Shown: one piece after another, positions 1 through 13,500 of the stretch
Numbering within the stretch: the first letter of the stretch is position 1
How the letters are laid out: each line of letters starts with the position of its first letter
DNA from: Vidua macroura
Lineage: Eukaryota > Chordata > Aves > Passeriformes > Viduidae
DNA: 64,000 nucleotides
NCBI RefSeq assembly: GCF_024509145.1
Contig: NC_071573.1
Location: 9,921,001 to 9,985,000, forward strand
Direction: 5' to 3'
Made by a program: the position numbers and the translations under genes
The notes under the pieces: generated by a model
The model's database searches: none
What the model was told of the DNA's origin: nothing
The model's input: only the letters and a program-made list of their open reading frames with translations

Positions 1-3000
1 TGAAATTTATCTAAAAGAGCAAGTAGCTCTACTATTTAACAGATTTATGTCATAATTTAAAAGATGTTATTATATTAACTTTGATTTACAAGTATTTGTT
101 TTTGTTTCTTCATTTGCAAAATGATGGCAGGGTGTTATTCACAATTGTTGATTACCAAAACAATGGGAAAAAAAGTCCCAAATATTAAAAATCATTAAAA
201 TAACTGATGCTAGCGCTCCCATGTTCTCAAAAAAAGAAAGAGGCTAGACAGTAGGTACCTGAAAAACTGATTCAACTTCAGATTTATTTCCCCATGTATA
301 ACAACAAATTTTGGCAAAGGAAGGTTATAAATCTTTGTTTCATGTTCTGTGTTACATGAATGAATACATTTCTGTTGGACCAAAAGGCCTTAGGGACAGA
401 GAACCAGATCAACATAAAGAAGATCCCAGTTGCCTTAAGACCAGATCACTGTTTTCCCATTTCAAAGTCTTTTTCCAGCTATGAGAGCAATAAAACAGAA
501 ATGTAATGAACCTTGTTCTAAGAATGTGAGCTGGAGGATCAGAGTGGTGACTCGTATTTGTTGTTGTTAAAGAAAGTCCTCTCCTTGCAGAACCCCAATC
601 TTGGTTAGAAAGCTGATGGACCTCCTTGCAAACCTGAGCTTAAGCTTCACTGAAGCCTTTAGGAGTACAGCTGGCTCCTTAAGAGAGCAGCCTCAGTGTT
701 TTTGTGGGTCTCTCACGTGTTCTGATGATCTCAAGGACAAAGTCACAGTGAGGCTTCATTTTAGGTAGAAAGCTGAGCTATTTAAAATTTACCCTGACCC
801 ATGTGTTCTTCCCTGTGAAACAAAACCTGTTCCCATACCTGAGCTCTGATGAAGTACTTGCTTTTATGACAAAAGACTCTCAGTCCTCCAGAAAAACAGG
901 AGATTGTTTGTAATTCTGGGAGAGAACTATAACAGCCCTAGTATGCAGAGGTGCACTTTTTCAGGATAGAGCTAACTCTAACCAAAATTCTTATTTTAAA
1001 AATTATTTGAAAAAGTATGCCTCTGGTAGGTCAGTGGGAAATCTGCTTAGAAGACTGGAGGGGCAGGAGTTCACATCTGTTTTCAACCTCTCCCTGCTCT
1101 GCATGACTTTTATTGAAAGAAATGAATTCAAAGAAATTGGCGACAAGCATAAACTAATAAATTTAAAATAGTTTTTGGATGTACATTTCATGTTTTTGTT
1201 ACCCTACAGGTTAGAGATGCTGTATTCTCAAGTATGAACTATTAAAATAGTTTATTTTTTCTAGATCTTTTAGGCTTTGAAAATGTGGTTTAATATCTCA
1301 TGATATCTAATACCTACAGATAAGCCTTTCAAGAAAATTATATCAGGACTTTTACAGAATACCAGTTTTCAGGTATGAGTCCAGAACTGTAGTAAAATCA
1401 GGAGCAGTAAGCTTTTTTTACTGTAGTACACCATAAAGAGAAATTCTGAATATTTACTACTAAAAAGATAAATGAACGTCAAAGGGAAAATCTGAGAGTA
1501 CAGGCCCATTTTGTTTAAATTAATTTCTGATTTAGTTTGATATATCAATGACAGATATTTGACTAACGAACCATTATTTCAAGAAACAAAACAGAACAAA
1601 GCAATAAATAAATGTTTCCTTTATTTAGCTAATACTTTACTGAATATCAAAACCAGCAAAACCCATGAACAGCTTGTGATAATCTCAGGCTGTGGGACAT
1701 TCTTACTGAATTCAGGGATGTGTGGCTCTTCTTGAGAAAGAAAACCTTTAAATACTATTCTTTCACTAACTTCTTTTGCATTATTCCTCCAATTGCTTCT
1801 TCATACTGTGTGCTTAACAAGCAGTATGCATGGAGGTATTAACTGTAAGTGTTACTCTGGTACAGGAAGCACACACAAAATAGTAGCTAATTTTGACAGC
1901 ATTTTTCTTCCCTATTTTTAAGCACCTACTTTAAGCATCTCACCTTCTCTATCTCTGTCACTTATGATGGTTCCAGGCTGGTCAACTCAGAACTGAGTTA
2001 GCCATGAACTTCACTCCCCATGCCAACTGGCAGAAATGTACTTTCTTATTCATTCCAAAATTCAGTCTAAAACTATGGTCTAGGCAAAAAGATGGTGAAC
2101 AGTTCCAGTAACTAACAGAAGTTTCAAGCCAAAGCTTGAAAGATGCATTCAGTTCTGAGCATGTTATTGATTGTGACTGTATTTGATCCCCTTTAGCTGT
2201 GTTCAGTATTCTGCTAGGAAGGTGCAGAATTGTTTTTCGTTACTCAGTTTTGCTTTTCCTCTTATCCCGAGGCAGATTATTTGTTTCCAAAACAGCATAA
2301 ATCACCAAGTGTCACTGAGAAAGTGAGGAGGAAAACACAATTACAGTTTTGGCCAGAAAGAAGCATTAGGAACAGCACTGCAAGAGATCTTCCAAAGCAT
2401 GCAAAGCTTTCTATGAATTGAGAAATTAAGATAATGGGGTCACAGAAATGTGAGTATACTTTCTCCACATAATGGTTTGAATCAGCATATTTCCTAGGTC
2501 ATATTCCTAGATCATTCCTTTCTTGCAGGAAGCTCTATCCAAAGTTTATGTCTCCAAGAGTAATAGTAGTTCCTGTGAGTAAAATGCCTATATTCTTTCA
2601 TTCTCTGAGTGGAAGCAGAAACATGATTTATTATAAACAGTAAGGTCTCCAACGCCCTTTTCTTTTTGTAACTGATTCAGAACAATGCAGTACTGAAGGT
2701 AATCACACATTCAAATACAAGTAGGTGTGAGCTTTCAAATATACTGCAAGTGAATATTCAGAACATCACATCCTGGTGTTTGCTTCTGATGTTAAAAACC
2801 TGCTGTGCAAACCAGGATGCATGTTTTCAAAAGTCTATAACTTTGTCATTTTGAAGCCAGATTTCATCAAACAGAGCAAGGCACATATTTACCATCCAAG
2901 GATTTGTGCCATTTGTGCTGACTTTGGTACCCTTAATATAAACTGGTTTTGAATTTTCTTGAATGCAAAAGTACATGCAAATAAAATTTTCACAGCTCAT

Positions 3001-3654
3001 TTTTAGATAAATTTGTTTAGGTGTTCTGAGAAATATTTTACTAATAGTTTCTCTTTGCTTGAGGTTGGGAAGGTTTGATGTTGTCCTACCAGAGAAGAGA
3101 TGATCTAAAAACCAGAAGAGATGGAAATTAATTTATTACAATAGAAAACATATATCTAATATAGTTGTATTGCAAACATAGCACTATGCTGTAAATATTT
3201 AAATTAGGTCAATGAAATGAATTGTTTATAATGAGCCTTTTCAGAGGTGTATTTTAAATGTCTTGCAGAAATCCAGTGCCAGCGTTTTAGCCTGACAAGA
3301 AATAAACCTTTGACTCTTCAGGACATGGCTCTGAAGCATCCAGTGCTGGTATGTTGCTCCTCCTCATTGATTCCACACAATTGTGTTTGGTTCCATAAGT
3401 CTCTTGAACCAAGTTTGGAAGCTTTGTCTAATTTGAAGGGAGATTCAGATTTGACTTTGTACTCAAGTCTGAATGCAGCAACACACAGAGACTTCAACTC
3501 TACTGCTGTATATAGGCATGCACATACTGTTATTAATACTTTTTCCCTAAAATGTAGTACTAGGAACTTTAAAAGTACAGGTTTTGGGAATCTGGTTAGG
3601 AGTAGATCTGATTAAAAATGAGAATTCATGAATTTTGAAATATATTCTCCTTCT
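1..3654. other. Intergenic DNA, nothing recognised
   Basis: AT-rich, CpG-poor sequence. The short ORFs show no family resemblance and no exon structure. No RNA gene or transposon was identified by eye. Confidence 0.7.
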
Positions 3655-3810
3655 CGAACAAAACAAAAAAACCCAACCAACCAAAAAAACACCCAAAAAA
3701 CCAGCCAGCCAGCCAACCAACCAACCAACCAAAAAGCCCAAAGAAAGCAAAATAAAAAACCACCAACCCCTCCCCCTGCCCAAAACAAACAAAAAAAAAG
3801 TAAAACATTT
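3655..3810. repeat. A/C-rich simple repeat, (CCAA)n and (CCAG)n
   Basis: Runs of CCAA, CCAG and A-rich blocks, with almost no T for about 150 bp after 3657. It is low-complexity sequence, and the Pro/Thr/Lys/Gln-rich reading frames inside it are artefacts. Confidence 0.9.
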
Positions 3811-6800
3811 CCATCTTGCCCAAAAAAGAAGTCTCAAGATTCAGTCTGGCAATAGGAAAACTGCATTTTGACTTGAAAACTCAAAAAGTCCCTCACTAAA
3901 TCACTGATGTTCTTGGCTTTGATGGTGTTATTTTCATTTGCTGTAAGGACACCAAGTGCTCTGATCAGCTCAGTTAACCTCAGACTCAGAGGGGCTGTAA
4001 CTCAAAAAAAGGTAAGAAAGAAAAGCAGAGAGTGCCTCTGTCAGGGTCCCACATCACCCCACGCTCCCGTGCTACACTCACTCAGGAATCCTCCACTGAC
4101 CACTGGGGGCACCTCCTTGCATCATAGGTAAAACAGGATGTGCAGTCCAGCCAAGCAAGCCCCATCAGAAATAAGCCACCATCCTTATGCAGAATCCAGC
4201 TACAAGGCAGGTGTTGTACTTGGCTCCAAACATTTAGACTGGTTTAACAAACAGTAGGACTGGGACTCAGGTTTGACTTAAAACCGGATTGGTCTTTATA
4301 TTGATTTTTCCAATTCAAATTATACATCTGTGAGAATGCTTACTTTTGCAAATACTGCATTTTTCTCCCTTCTTAATTAAGTAGCAAAATACTAAAGTAC
4401 TTTTAAATAGCTGGTGTAACTACAATGATGACACATCTCTTGTTCAGGACTGACTGATACTATAAATTTACATGGCTTAATTCTTCAGTGTAATGGTGAC
4501 ATTTTGTTTGGTTTTTTAACTTTAAGTAGCTAAATCAAGTGTTACTGATTGGACTAATCAGGCAGACAAAGAAAAAATTCCTAAGCTGGAAAGGAATTAC
4601 TAAAATATAGAAACAAGAAATCATCTTTTTATTACTTCCCCAAAAGCTACATCAAGTACACACTATCTATAAATACTTGGGTTTTTTGGTATTAACAATG
4701 ATCCTGGCCTTATATGAAGACAAGAATTTTTGCTACTCTTTTATCTTCTTTTTCTGCAGCAAATCTCTGAAGTAATTTTTCAGAATGGTTGATATTGCTG
4801 CAACTCAAAGCTTAAACTGCTGTAATGAAACTTGAGTTTCTCCATTTGAGCTAACACACTTCCAGTACTGAAAACCACAATACCAGTGACTTTTTTCTTT
4901 ATTTTGTACCACAACTAAATTGGATGGAAAAATAAGACCTTCCATGTACCAGTATGTGCCAGCAACAAAACTGAGTACAAATCAATAAATTCACCTTTCC
5001 AGGAAACAGTAAAAATAAGCATATTTAGAAGTATGTTCATGTTCTTGGTATGTTGCAAAACATGTTTTTTCAGTTTCATTTTATGGAAGTCTTCATACCT
5101 CATGCATGAGTGGGCTGTTTTACACTCTCATGGAAATGAACAGACCATGGTAGCAGAGACAATACCCTCAGCTGTATGAGAGAGCACAACTCTTGAAATA
5201 GGAGATGAGAATACCCTAAGAAATCAAAGATGGTCAGTGGAGAAGAAAAAAAAAAAAACCGTCATGAGTCACTATTTTCAACCAGAAATATCCACTGAGA
5301 GCTAGGAGCTTAGAAAACTTAAAAGTTAATAATTTGTGATGGACAAGAAAATGTGCAAGCACTGGAAAGTTGTGTGAGATAAAACACCCAACTTTTACAT
5401 ATGTAAAAACTGGTTTCCTCACTCTTTAGAGCATGAAAGGGACAAGCAAAATATTTTTCCTGTCACAGCTGTAAATTGCAAGGCAAATTTAGCCAGGTAC
5501 CTAAAGCGCCTTTTTGGCCAACTCTCAGTTCATTTAAGCACAGATAAAGTCAAAGTGGCAGCAACTCCCCCTCAACTGTTGCAAAAAAAAGCCCCACAGC
5601 AGGTATTACTAGCATGTGTTTAGTGCCACTGCTACATAAGCGAGCCTTTGGAGGATATTTATCACACAGCAAAAGAGATTAAGGCTTGAACACCCTGGTT
5701 ACTAGCAGGACGGGGATGAGTGTGTAAGGGCAGTGTAACTTCACTGCAGCAAAATTAATCTACAGGACAGGTTCATGTTTTACTTCCAGAAATTGCTGCT
5801 TGTTTTGTTTATCTTGCACAGAACAAAGTGTGTCTTAAAACAGAGCAACTGAAATAATGAATGTATGAAAAGTGAAGCCAGCAATGAGTATTCACAAAAG
5901 AATAAAAATGGGATTGGTCAGCCTGTTTTGCACGACCATGGCTATTCTGGTAATTCATGTTCACAGGAAGAATCTTCCCAAGTTTGATAGTGCTCTCTTT
6001 TGAGCCATGTTTTTTTTTCAGATTTGATCAAGAAATTGGAAGTTTAATCCAATTTTATAGCTGAAGAGTTTAACTCCCAAGATAGCTGAATTTCCAGCTA
6101 CGCCATTCAGAGTTCCAAGTAGAGCAGGTAAAGAGCTGGGGAAAAAAAAAATCATCCATGACCAGTCAAGAAAGTTTTCCAGCTTTCACTTATCTCTTAA
6201 AATAAAATTAAAAAGAAAACAAAAATTTTAGCAAAATAAGTTATCCTGTTTCTTTGTCTCACTATCCAGACAACAAGTCAGGGAATAAAATGTTGTTTAC
6301 AACAGAGATGCAATCTTACAAAAGAAATTAGTAAAGACGAATTTTGTGGAAGTCACCTAAAATCCAGAACAAAGGTTGTAAGATTTTTAAATGGTATATT
6401 TCTGCACTTAACTGCTAATAAAAGTGGGTACTAATTGTTAGGCCCAAGAGTTATATGGAAGGGACAATTAACATGTTGTTCTGTTTTTGAAGTATCTGTC
6501 TGCATTAACATAGGGCATTGTAGTGCAGATTACATTGAAATGCTGACTACTCTGCTGTAATATTGCTAAGAGGAAAACAGTCTTACAGCAAAGAACTGAT
6601 ATTAGTTAACTTAGAAAAGGTGAGTATTGCTCTGGTTTTGATATTTTAGATGGTCTGCTTGATAAATAAATATATTTATTAATTTCTCACAGGGATTCGA
6701 CATTTCTTTCCACAAATAAATGGTTTCCACTAGGAGTTTTTAACCTAAAGCAAAGCAGTTTTGTATACTAACAATACAAAAGTTGTGACATTAATGCCAA

Positions 6801-7462
6801 CTTCTCCCTGCCAAATCTCTCAGGATACAAAAAAAAAAAAAGTTTTAGATTTAGAGCAAAATCATATTGCTGTTGGTCAGGTTAGTTTTCTTTGCAGCAG
6901 TCAGCCCTAAGAGAAACCAGTGCTTCTGACCTGCTGACAAATTACATTTGATGTGTCAACATCAATGAAGTCAGTATTTTCTATAGCCTTGCCATATTAG
7001 ATTTTCAATTTCACAATTTCGTATCTAGTTGTTTTTGTCCAAAGCGCCAAACAAAGAGAGGAAAAAGGGACAGCTAATTGTCACAAGCGGAGCAAAAGAA
7101 GAATGTTTGCACATGCTAATCAGTTCCCTCTGTGTGTTTTCGTTTTCCCCTTCGTGGGCGCAGACAGAGAGTAGGTAGGAGCAACAAGGAAGAACTTCTA
7201 ACCCGACAGCTCTGCTTCTTCAGTCATTTCCCCTTCCCCTTTGTTCTCTCCTGCAAACAAAGAAGTTTCTCCTACCGGGCTTCTCCTCAGCCTACCAGAC
7301 CTGGCTCCTTTCTGCTCCCATTCCCCCACTGCCCCGTGGCCCCTTCCCCCACTGCCTTGTCTGTCTCCTGCCTGTTCCCACTGGTTTTCCATCCTCCCTC
7401 CCATCACTCCTGGCGCTTTGTTCCCACAGGGCTCTGGAGATGTGTAGCAGGAGCTCAGCTCT

Positions 7463-7500
7463 TTCTTTTTATTTCTTTTTTTCTTTCTTTTTCTTTTTCA
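7463..7500. repeat. CTTT-type pyrimidine tract
   Basis: TTTC/CTTT units with no purine except one A over about 35 bp, at the end of a wider C/T-rich region (about 7200-7500). Confidence 0.8.
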
Positions 7501-10500
7501 GGGAGGAAACATGGAACATTTGAAGCCCCACTGACTGCATATGAGAAGATAGCAAAGAAGCAACCTAGAAAATTATATTATTGAACACAGCCACATTTTC
7601 CTTTAGAAGAAGATCCACAAGTCCCAAGAAAGACTGTATGCAACTTGCATGCAGCTATGACAGGTTGCTGTGTAAGTGATCTGTACAAAACTATGAACTT
7701 CACAGCAAGTTTAAGAACATTTTAAGAAGCACCTTTATACCTGTAAAGGAAAGTGAAGGAGGTGGGGTGAAGTTGCCTCATAAGGTTTTCAGAGATCTCT
7801 TACACATAGAAATAATGAATGTATTTTCAAATCTGTGTACAGATGCTTAACAAGGAACTACAGCTTTCTGTAGTGGAGTACAGCAATGCCTCAGGTGCAC
7901 AGTATTAACCTGCACCATGAAGATGGTCTGGATAAGAGTGCTGTATTCTCTTTGAAAAGGAAGAGAAAGCACTGCTAACATTTTCCCAGCTTTGGAAGGG
8001 GAAATGCCAAATTTTTCATCAAAACCATAAAAAACAACTTTCACCACCACCATATTTTTATTAGGAGCATAACTGCAAAAACAAGTTTAAGCGACCAAGA
8101 GAAAATGTTTGCAAAGTGCTATGTCTGTTCTTACCTATTTAAGAATTAACTCTATCCTGGCCAAATCCAGGACATAAAGAAATGTAGGCATGGAAATGAA
8201 GCCCCTTTTATTTCAAATCATGGTCTTCAGAAGTCCTGCCTGCTTCTAGGCTATGCTTGAGATAATCGTGTATTACTTAAAACTGAGTTAATAGAACAAG
8301 CAGCAGTCAGACAAGTCCAGCTTAGATTGCCTGGCAGTGCTGAGGAAGCTGAAGGTGCCTACAAATTTGTTATCCCTAATATCAAAGATCAAAAGAGTAA
8401 AGTGCTGCTCTGCAGCACAGCGCATAAATTACTTTATAAGGGAATTCTCATGCATCCTGATGGATCTATGAGAACTGACAGACACTAATAGGCAGTAAAA
8501 TAATTTCTCTAGAAGTTCACTTCTGCTGTTTGTTTGCATACCTCTCTGGGACAGAAGTGAAATTTGCTAGTGTTTCCCCCTGAATCCGCCTCCCATGCAT
8601 TGAAAACAATGAAATTCTATTTGAATTAGGACAACAGGAGAGGCAATTTAAAGGGGCACTAAAGATTCAGTCTCTTAATCACAACTGTGACAAAATGCTG
8701 TTATCCTTGCCAGCAATTCCCTGGCAATTTACAGTACACTAGTGTAAAAGGAGACCTTGCATTGCAAAGAAACCTGACTAGATAACCAGGTGTTCATCTA
8801 CTGACTCCCCTTTCCTGGCACTGTTGCACATCCATGGGTACTCTGCCATCCTGAAGCCATTCAGGAGCTATATTCTGACCGTGACATTGAATTTAAAGTT
8901 ATTTAGAAAGCGAAGTCAGTGCAGAGGTTGGCTTCTGAATAACCCATTTAATGAGGAGGGCATTTCAGTAGGACTGTGTGAATGCACACCAGCAGCCCCA
9001 TTAGGCTGCAATAGCACCTTAGGAGTTTTTACTATAGGGGCAACCTAAAACCACTCTGCCTGAACAGTGGTTTCTGCTGCTCCCCAAAAAGGACTCCCTT
9101 CCTGCATATAGGACAGAAATTAAATTGTTGGGTAGGTTTCCCCTGCAAGGTCCTGGAACCCTAGGTTGCTCCAAGTATAGCATTTGTTTTAGAGTACAAG
9201 AAAAGACATACATAATGAGGAATTTAAGAAAGATCTAAGGACTTTGAAGATAACATCCCAAAGTAAAGAAGACCTAAAGAAAGAGTTAGGACTTTTTCTT
9301 TTATGTCACTGCTGGGCTGATTTCCTGCTGAACAATTGCTCAAATGTAACAAAAAAGAAATTGTTGAACTGACAATGGTAAGTTGAATAGAGTCAAATAA
9401 AGGCATATTTTTATTATCTGCATATAACTGAAGCTAATTTAAGATATAAGGAAAAGCAAGTAGTGTAAAGCCAGGAAAATACCCCAAGGATCAATATGGT
9501 CTTCAAAAGATTGTGATGTTTTCAACAACTTGCTAATTGCTGGTATATCAGTAAGTGCCAAACCCAAATCATTGTTTCAAATTATGTTCCAAAGCAAAAC
9601 ACATGGAAGTTGCCAACCTCTGTTAAGCAACACAAATAAAAGACTCCACATACTTACGAGTGATTTTTGAATTATTGTAATTCTTATGACTCTCATAGGT
9701 TGCATTGGCTCTCAAATGAATCTCTACTTTCATTACCAATCACTGCTGTTTTCAGGCCTGGAATATTTGAATCTTAGCGTTCTTCCTGTGAGATGCTTAA
9801 ATAAATAGAAACTGCAAATATGTGTTTTTAGCCTTTAATCTGGTCACTTTTGTCAAGAGAAATACTATTAAATTACCCTAGCTGTTCTTCAGGCAAAACT
9901 CTTAAGCCATTTATTACCCATGTTCCTTTAGGCTGAAAACATTCTCAAATAGGTTTACCTATTTATTTTGCTTCTCTCTTTATAACTAGCTGATGGGAAA
10001 AGGCAGAAGAAATGTTAAGTGTGATTAATTTATTTTAAAGCATATTGCTAAGCCAGCATCCCTTTCCAGAATAGCATGTTTCTGCTGACAGCCTTTTTAC
10101 CCAAGACCTTCAGCCAGTTTTCCATGAGAATTTTCCAGCATCCTGTAAGAATAATTTCCTTTTCCTGTGAAGTCTTCTAGAGTTGTTAATTTATGTAAAA
10201 TGAAGAAAGTAGTTTCAAAACAGATATGAAGTGGGCAATTGCTTTTCCCTTCCTGAGGTTGCCATGGGTTTGTTCTCTTGAAGGAGAGCCTCACCTTTCA
10301 GCTGAGGACTTCCAGCAACAGGAGTTTCTCTGGTGCTGTGCACAGAGCTTTTCAGCTGTAAGTGGAAGGGAAGATAGAGCTCCTGCAGCCACTTCAGGAT
10401 TTCTACTTGGAAGCCTAGTAACAAAACACTGAAGGGAAAGTAATTAGAAGTATTTGGGATTTAGTGTCGAAGTTTCTCAGTTGAGGCATCTCAAATATAT

Positions 10501-13424
10501 CCATTGAAAACATCCTCCTATCCATTACTGTTCAGATACTGTTCAGTATTTCTGTTCAAATGATGCATTAGGTGGTCTGAGGCTGTTGAAACATCACTTC
10601 TAATAGTTCATAGCATCCTTTATAAATAATTTGTTTTCTGTAGAATTTCACATTGCTTTCTTAACTCTGAGATAATTTATAGACAATTTTGTAATTAAAA
10701 AAAAGTATTTAGAAACTGTGGATCTTGTTTTGAATCATGCTTGAAGTTTAATCCAAATTTTTATGGAGACAAAACTTATCTCCACAAATGCTTTAAATAC
10801 GTTAGGGACCACTGTTTTCCTCTGGTATTTCTTTGAGTCAGAACATTGACAATGTTAGGAAAACTAATTTTTTGGGAGAAAGACTCAAGGGTAAGATTTT
10901 ATTCTGTTTCCATCCTTCCAAATGTTTTTTTTTTTGCAAGGCTCTCTGAATAATGACTGGTTGTCTTCTCTGTCCTTCAGGACAGCTGGTTGATATCCAT
11001 AAGGCTTCCTCTTGGAAGGAAATCTGGGATTCTGTGTATTTAGTTGTTTTCTTCTATCTTCTTGGGTTTTTTTTTTTACTAGAATGTTTAAGCTAAAAAG
11101 GTATCAAAATTCTGTGGTGAAATTTAGGCATGAGAATCCAATTCAATAACTTAATTTCTGCTTAAAATTGCTTTAACCAATGTCATTGAGCATATCACAA
11201 TGATTTTGGTTAGTAAAGCTGAGAATATGCTTTCTGTGTCTGAGGGCAGGTGGGAAATGGAGGTTGTGGGGGCTGAATTATTCTGGTTTTCTACAGTTCT
11301 TGACTTTGGTGGGAATTGTAGGTATTGAGCACCCCTGATTAACAGGTAACTTGTTTAGGTGTTATTGTAGGCACTCAGGCTGAATTTTGAGTTATTTTTC
11401 TTCCTTGAATTTGGATATAAGTGAGGAGAGGGTGGCATTTTATGTCTCGTAAGATATAAAAGCATGGAGGGAAAGAACTGGTTTGAGGCTGCATATCAGG
11501 ACATACCTAGAAGGGAAGGGGTTAAAGCTAAGCAGAGTAAAATGCATGCCCCATATGAGAAAAAAGCTTGCAAACAGATACATTTGTCTACAAGAAGGTT
11601 TTCCAAAGCAACCAAAGAAAATGTTAACGTGCATGGACATCCAAAAGTACTCTGGGAAAAAAAAAAAAAAGAGACATTTGCTGAACCCTGGATAGAAACA
11701 ATTTTCATCTCTGATATTGTGTCTGAATGTTTGGTGTGAAACATGGTGATTTGTGATTTTCCTTGAAAATACATGGGGCAGCCAAAAGCCTGTAGCCACT
11801 TGTGCCTTGCTGAGAGATCAGCTTCCATAAAACTGAGCTCCTTTAAAGAAGGTGCCATGCTGTCAGCACATCTGTCCCGAGCAAGGGAAGGAAGCACTGA
11901 AGGTGGAGGATTGCTGTTCATTAATTGCATCATATTGAGCTTCCAGGCAGACTTGAGACGGCCAAAAGGTGGAGATTTTTAGGTTCCTCCCCCTGCTTTT
12001 CTATCTGCTCCCCCCTTCCCAAAATAAGTGTTTTGCCAAAACCTCCTTGTGGCAGAGCAAGGGTTCTAAAAGGAAAGTCAGGAACAAAGCAAGAATTTTG
12101 GAGACTAGGTTAATTCCAATCCTTTCTTTTCTGAAAGGAAGACTTGTAATGTGTACACTCTATCAAGTTACACTTCTTTTTCACTGCTACTCAGGGTGCA
12201 AATCCACAAAAAGCTAAACATATAAGCAATAATAAAATAGGGTTACAAGTCATCACCTAGCCTTGTAAGTACAGGAATCTTCAGCTTCCAGTCATTGATC
12301 AAAGAATAAAAATTGTAAGAACTGGGGACTTAGTCACACTTTGTTCAGTTTTATTCATGTGTATTCATGCGTATTCAGTTTTACTCATGGAAGATTTTGC
12401 TCTGCTTTCAACAGAAATATTTCTGAGTTAAAACCTGTAGAAACTAGGTGATACTTAAGAACTTTTTTAGCATTTAGGATTCATTAATAAAATGAGTTTG
12501 TGGGTTTTCCACTTTCTTTATTAGAAATGTGTACTTGACTAATTTACTTAATATTGTGCCAGTGTTGCAAACTGTAATCTTGTATTTCTAGATGTAAAAT
12601 GTGTTGAAGACTTTTCAATGCATCACAGCAGTTGCTTTTTGAATGAAAATATATTTACTACAAGTGTAGACAACTTAATGTGTGAGACAAGACATCTGCC
12701 AAGGATAAAGTCTTGAATTAAATCCTATTTTTATCAAAGCTGTCAATGTGTTATGGCTTGAACTGTTTTCTTCCTAACAAAAAGGTGCCTTGAAGTTATT
12801 TTTCTACTTCTTAGATTGTCCCTGTCCTTGACATCTGGACAGACAGAAACAGGAAATTAATTCTTGGGGATACATGGCATCTGCCACAAGATTCTTGAAA
12901 TGAAATGCACCTGAAATTACTGACTTGGACAATATTGAAATCTTTCTTCTGGTTTCTTTAAAATTTTTTTTTTGCAAAGCCAGTGTTAAATGCAAATAAC
13001 AAGCTGTCTAAGGATAGAATTGGAGAAAGCTTCAATTAGTGGGGTTTTTTACTAGTATAAAACAATGAATATAACATGATTGAGATTGATTTTAATTTTT
13101 TTAAATTCAGCTTGTTAAAAAAAAAGCTGAAGAAGGCAAATGAATGTTTGCAATGTGTCTGCAAGTTTGTTAATGTACTACATTAGCAGGGATGTAAGTG
13201 CAAAGTCTGTGATTGAGTGGAGAAACTCACATTTCTGCAGTGTCCCCAGGGCATTCCTGGCACTTCCTCCTATGGCACAGGCAGTAGTGGTTTCACATGT
13301 TGTGCTCCACACACATTTGTCATTTGCTCCTCATTCATCATCTCTGTTGTACCTGCACGGGCTGCTGACAGCACAGATTGCTAAATAAAAAGGTAGGGCT
13401 TACATTATTCCTTTTTACTGGTTT

Positions 13425-13500
13425 GGAGGTTTTTTGTTGTTTGTCCTATTTTGTTGTGGATTTTTTTTTTTTGGTGTTTGTTTCGGGTTTTTTAACAAAT
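13425..13500. repeat. T/G-rich low-complexity tract
   Basis: GTTT and T-run sequence of about 75 bp, similar in type to the tract at 15.8 kb. No gene. Confidence 0.75.

Noticed and set aside
2723..2730. Single T-box half-site AGGTGTGA
   Set aside because: An 8-bp match is expected about twice by chance in the window, and nothing else supports it.
3547..3871. Trp/Gly/Phe-rich and Pro/Lys/Gln-rich ORFs
   Set aside because: Translations of the (CCAA)n simple repeat and adjoining A-rich sequence.
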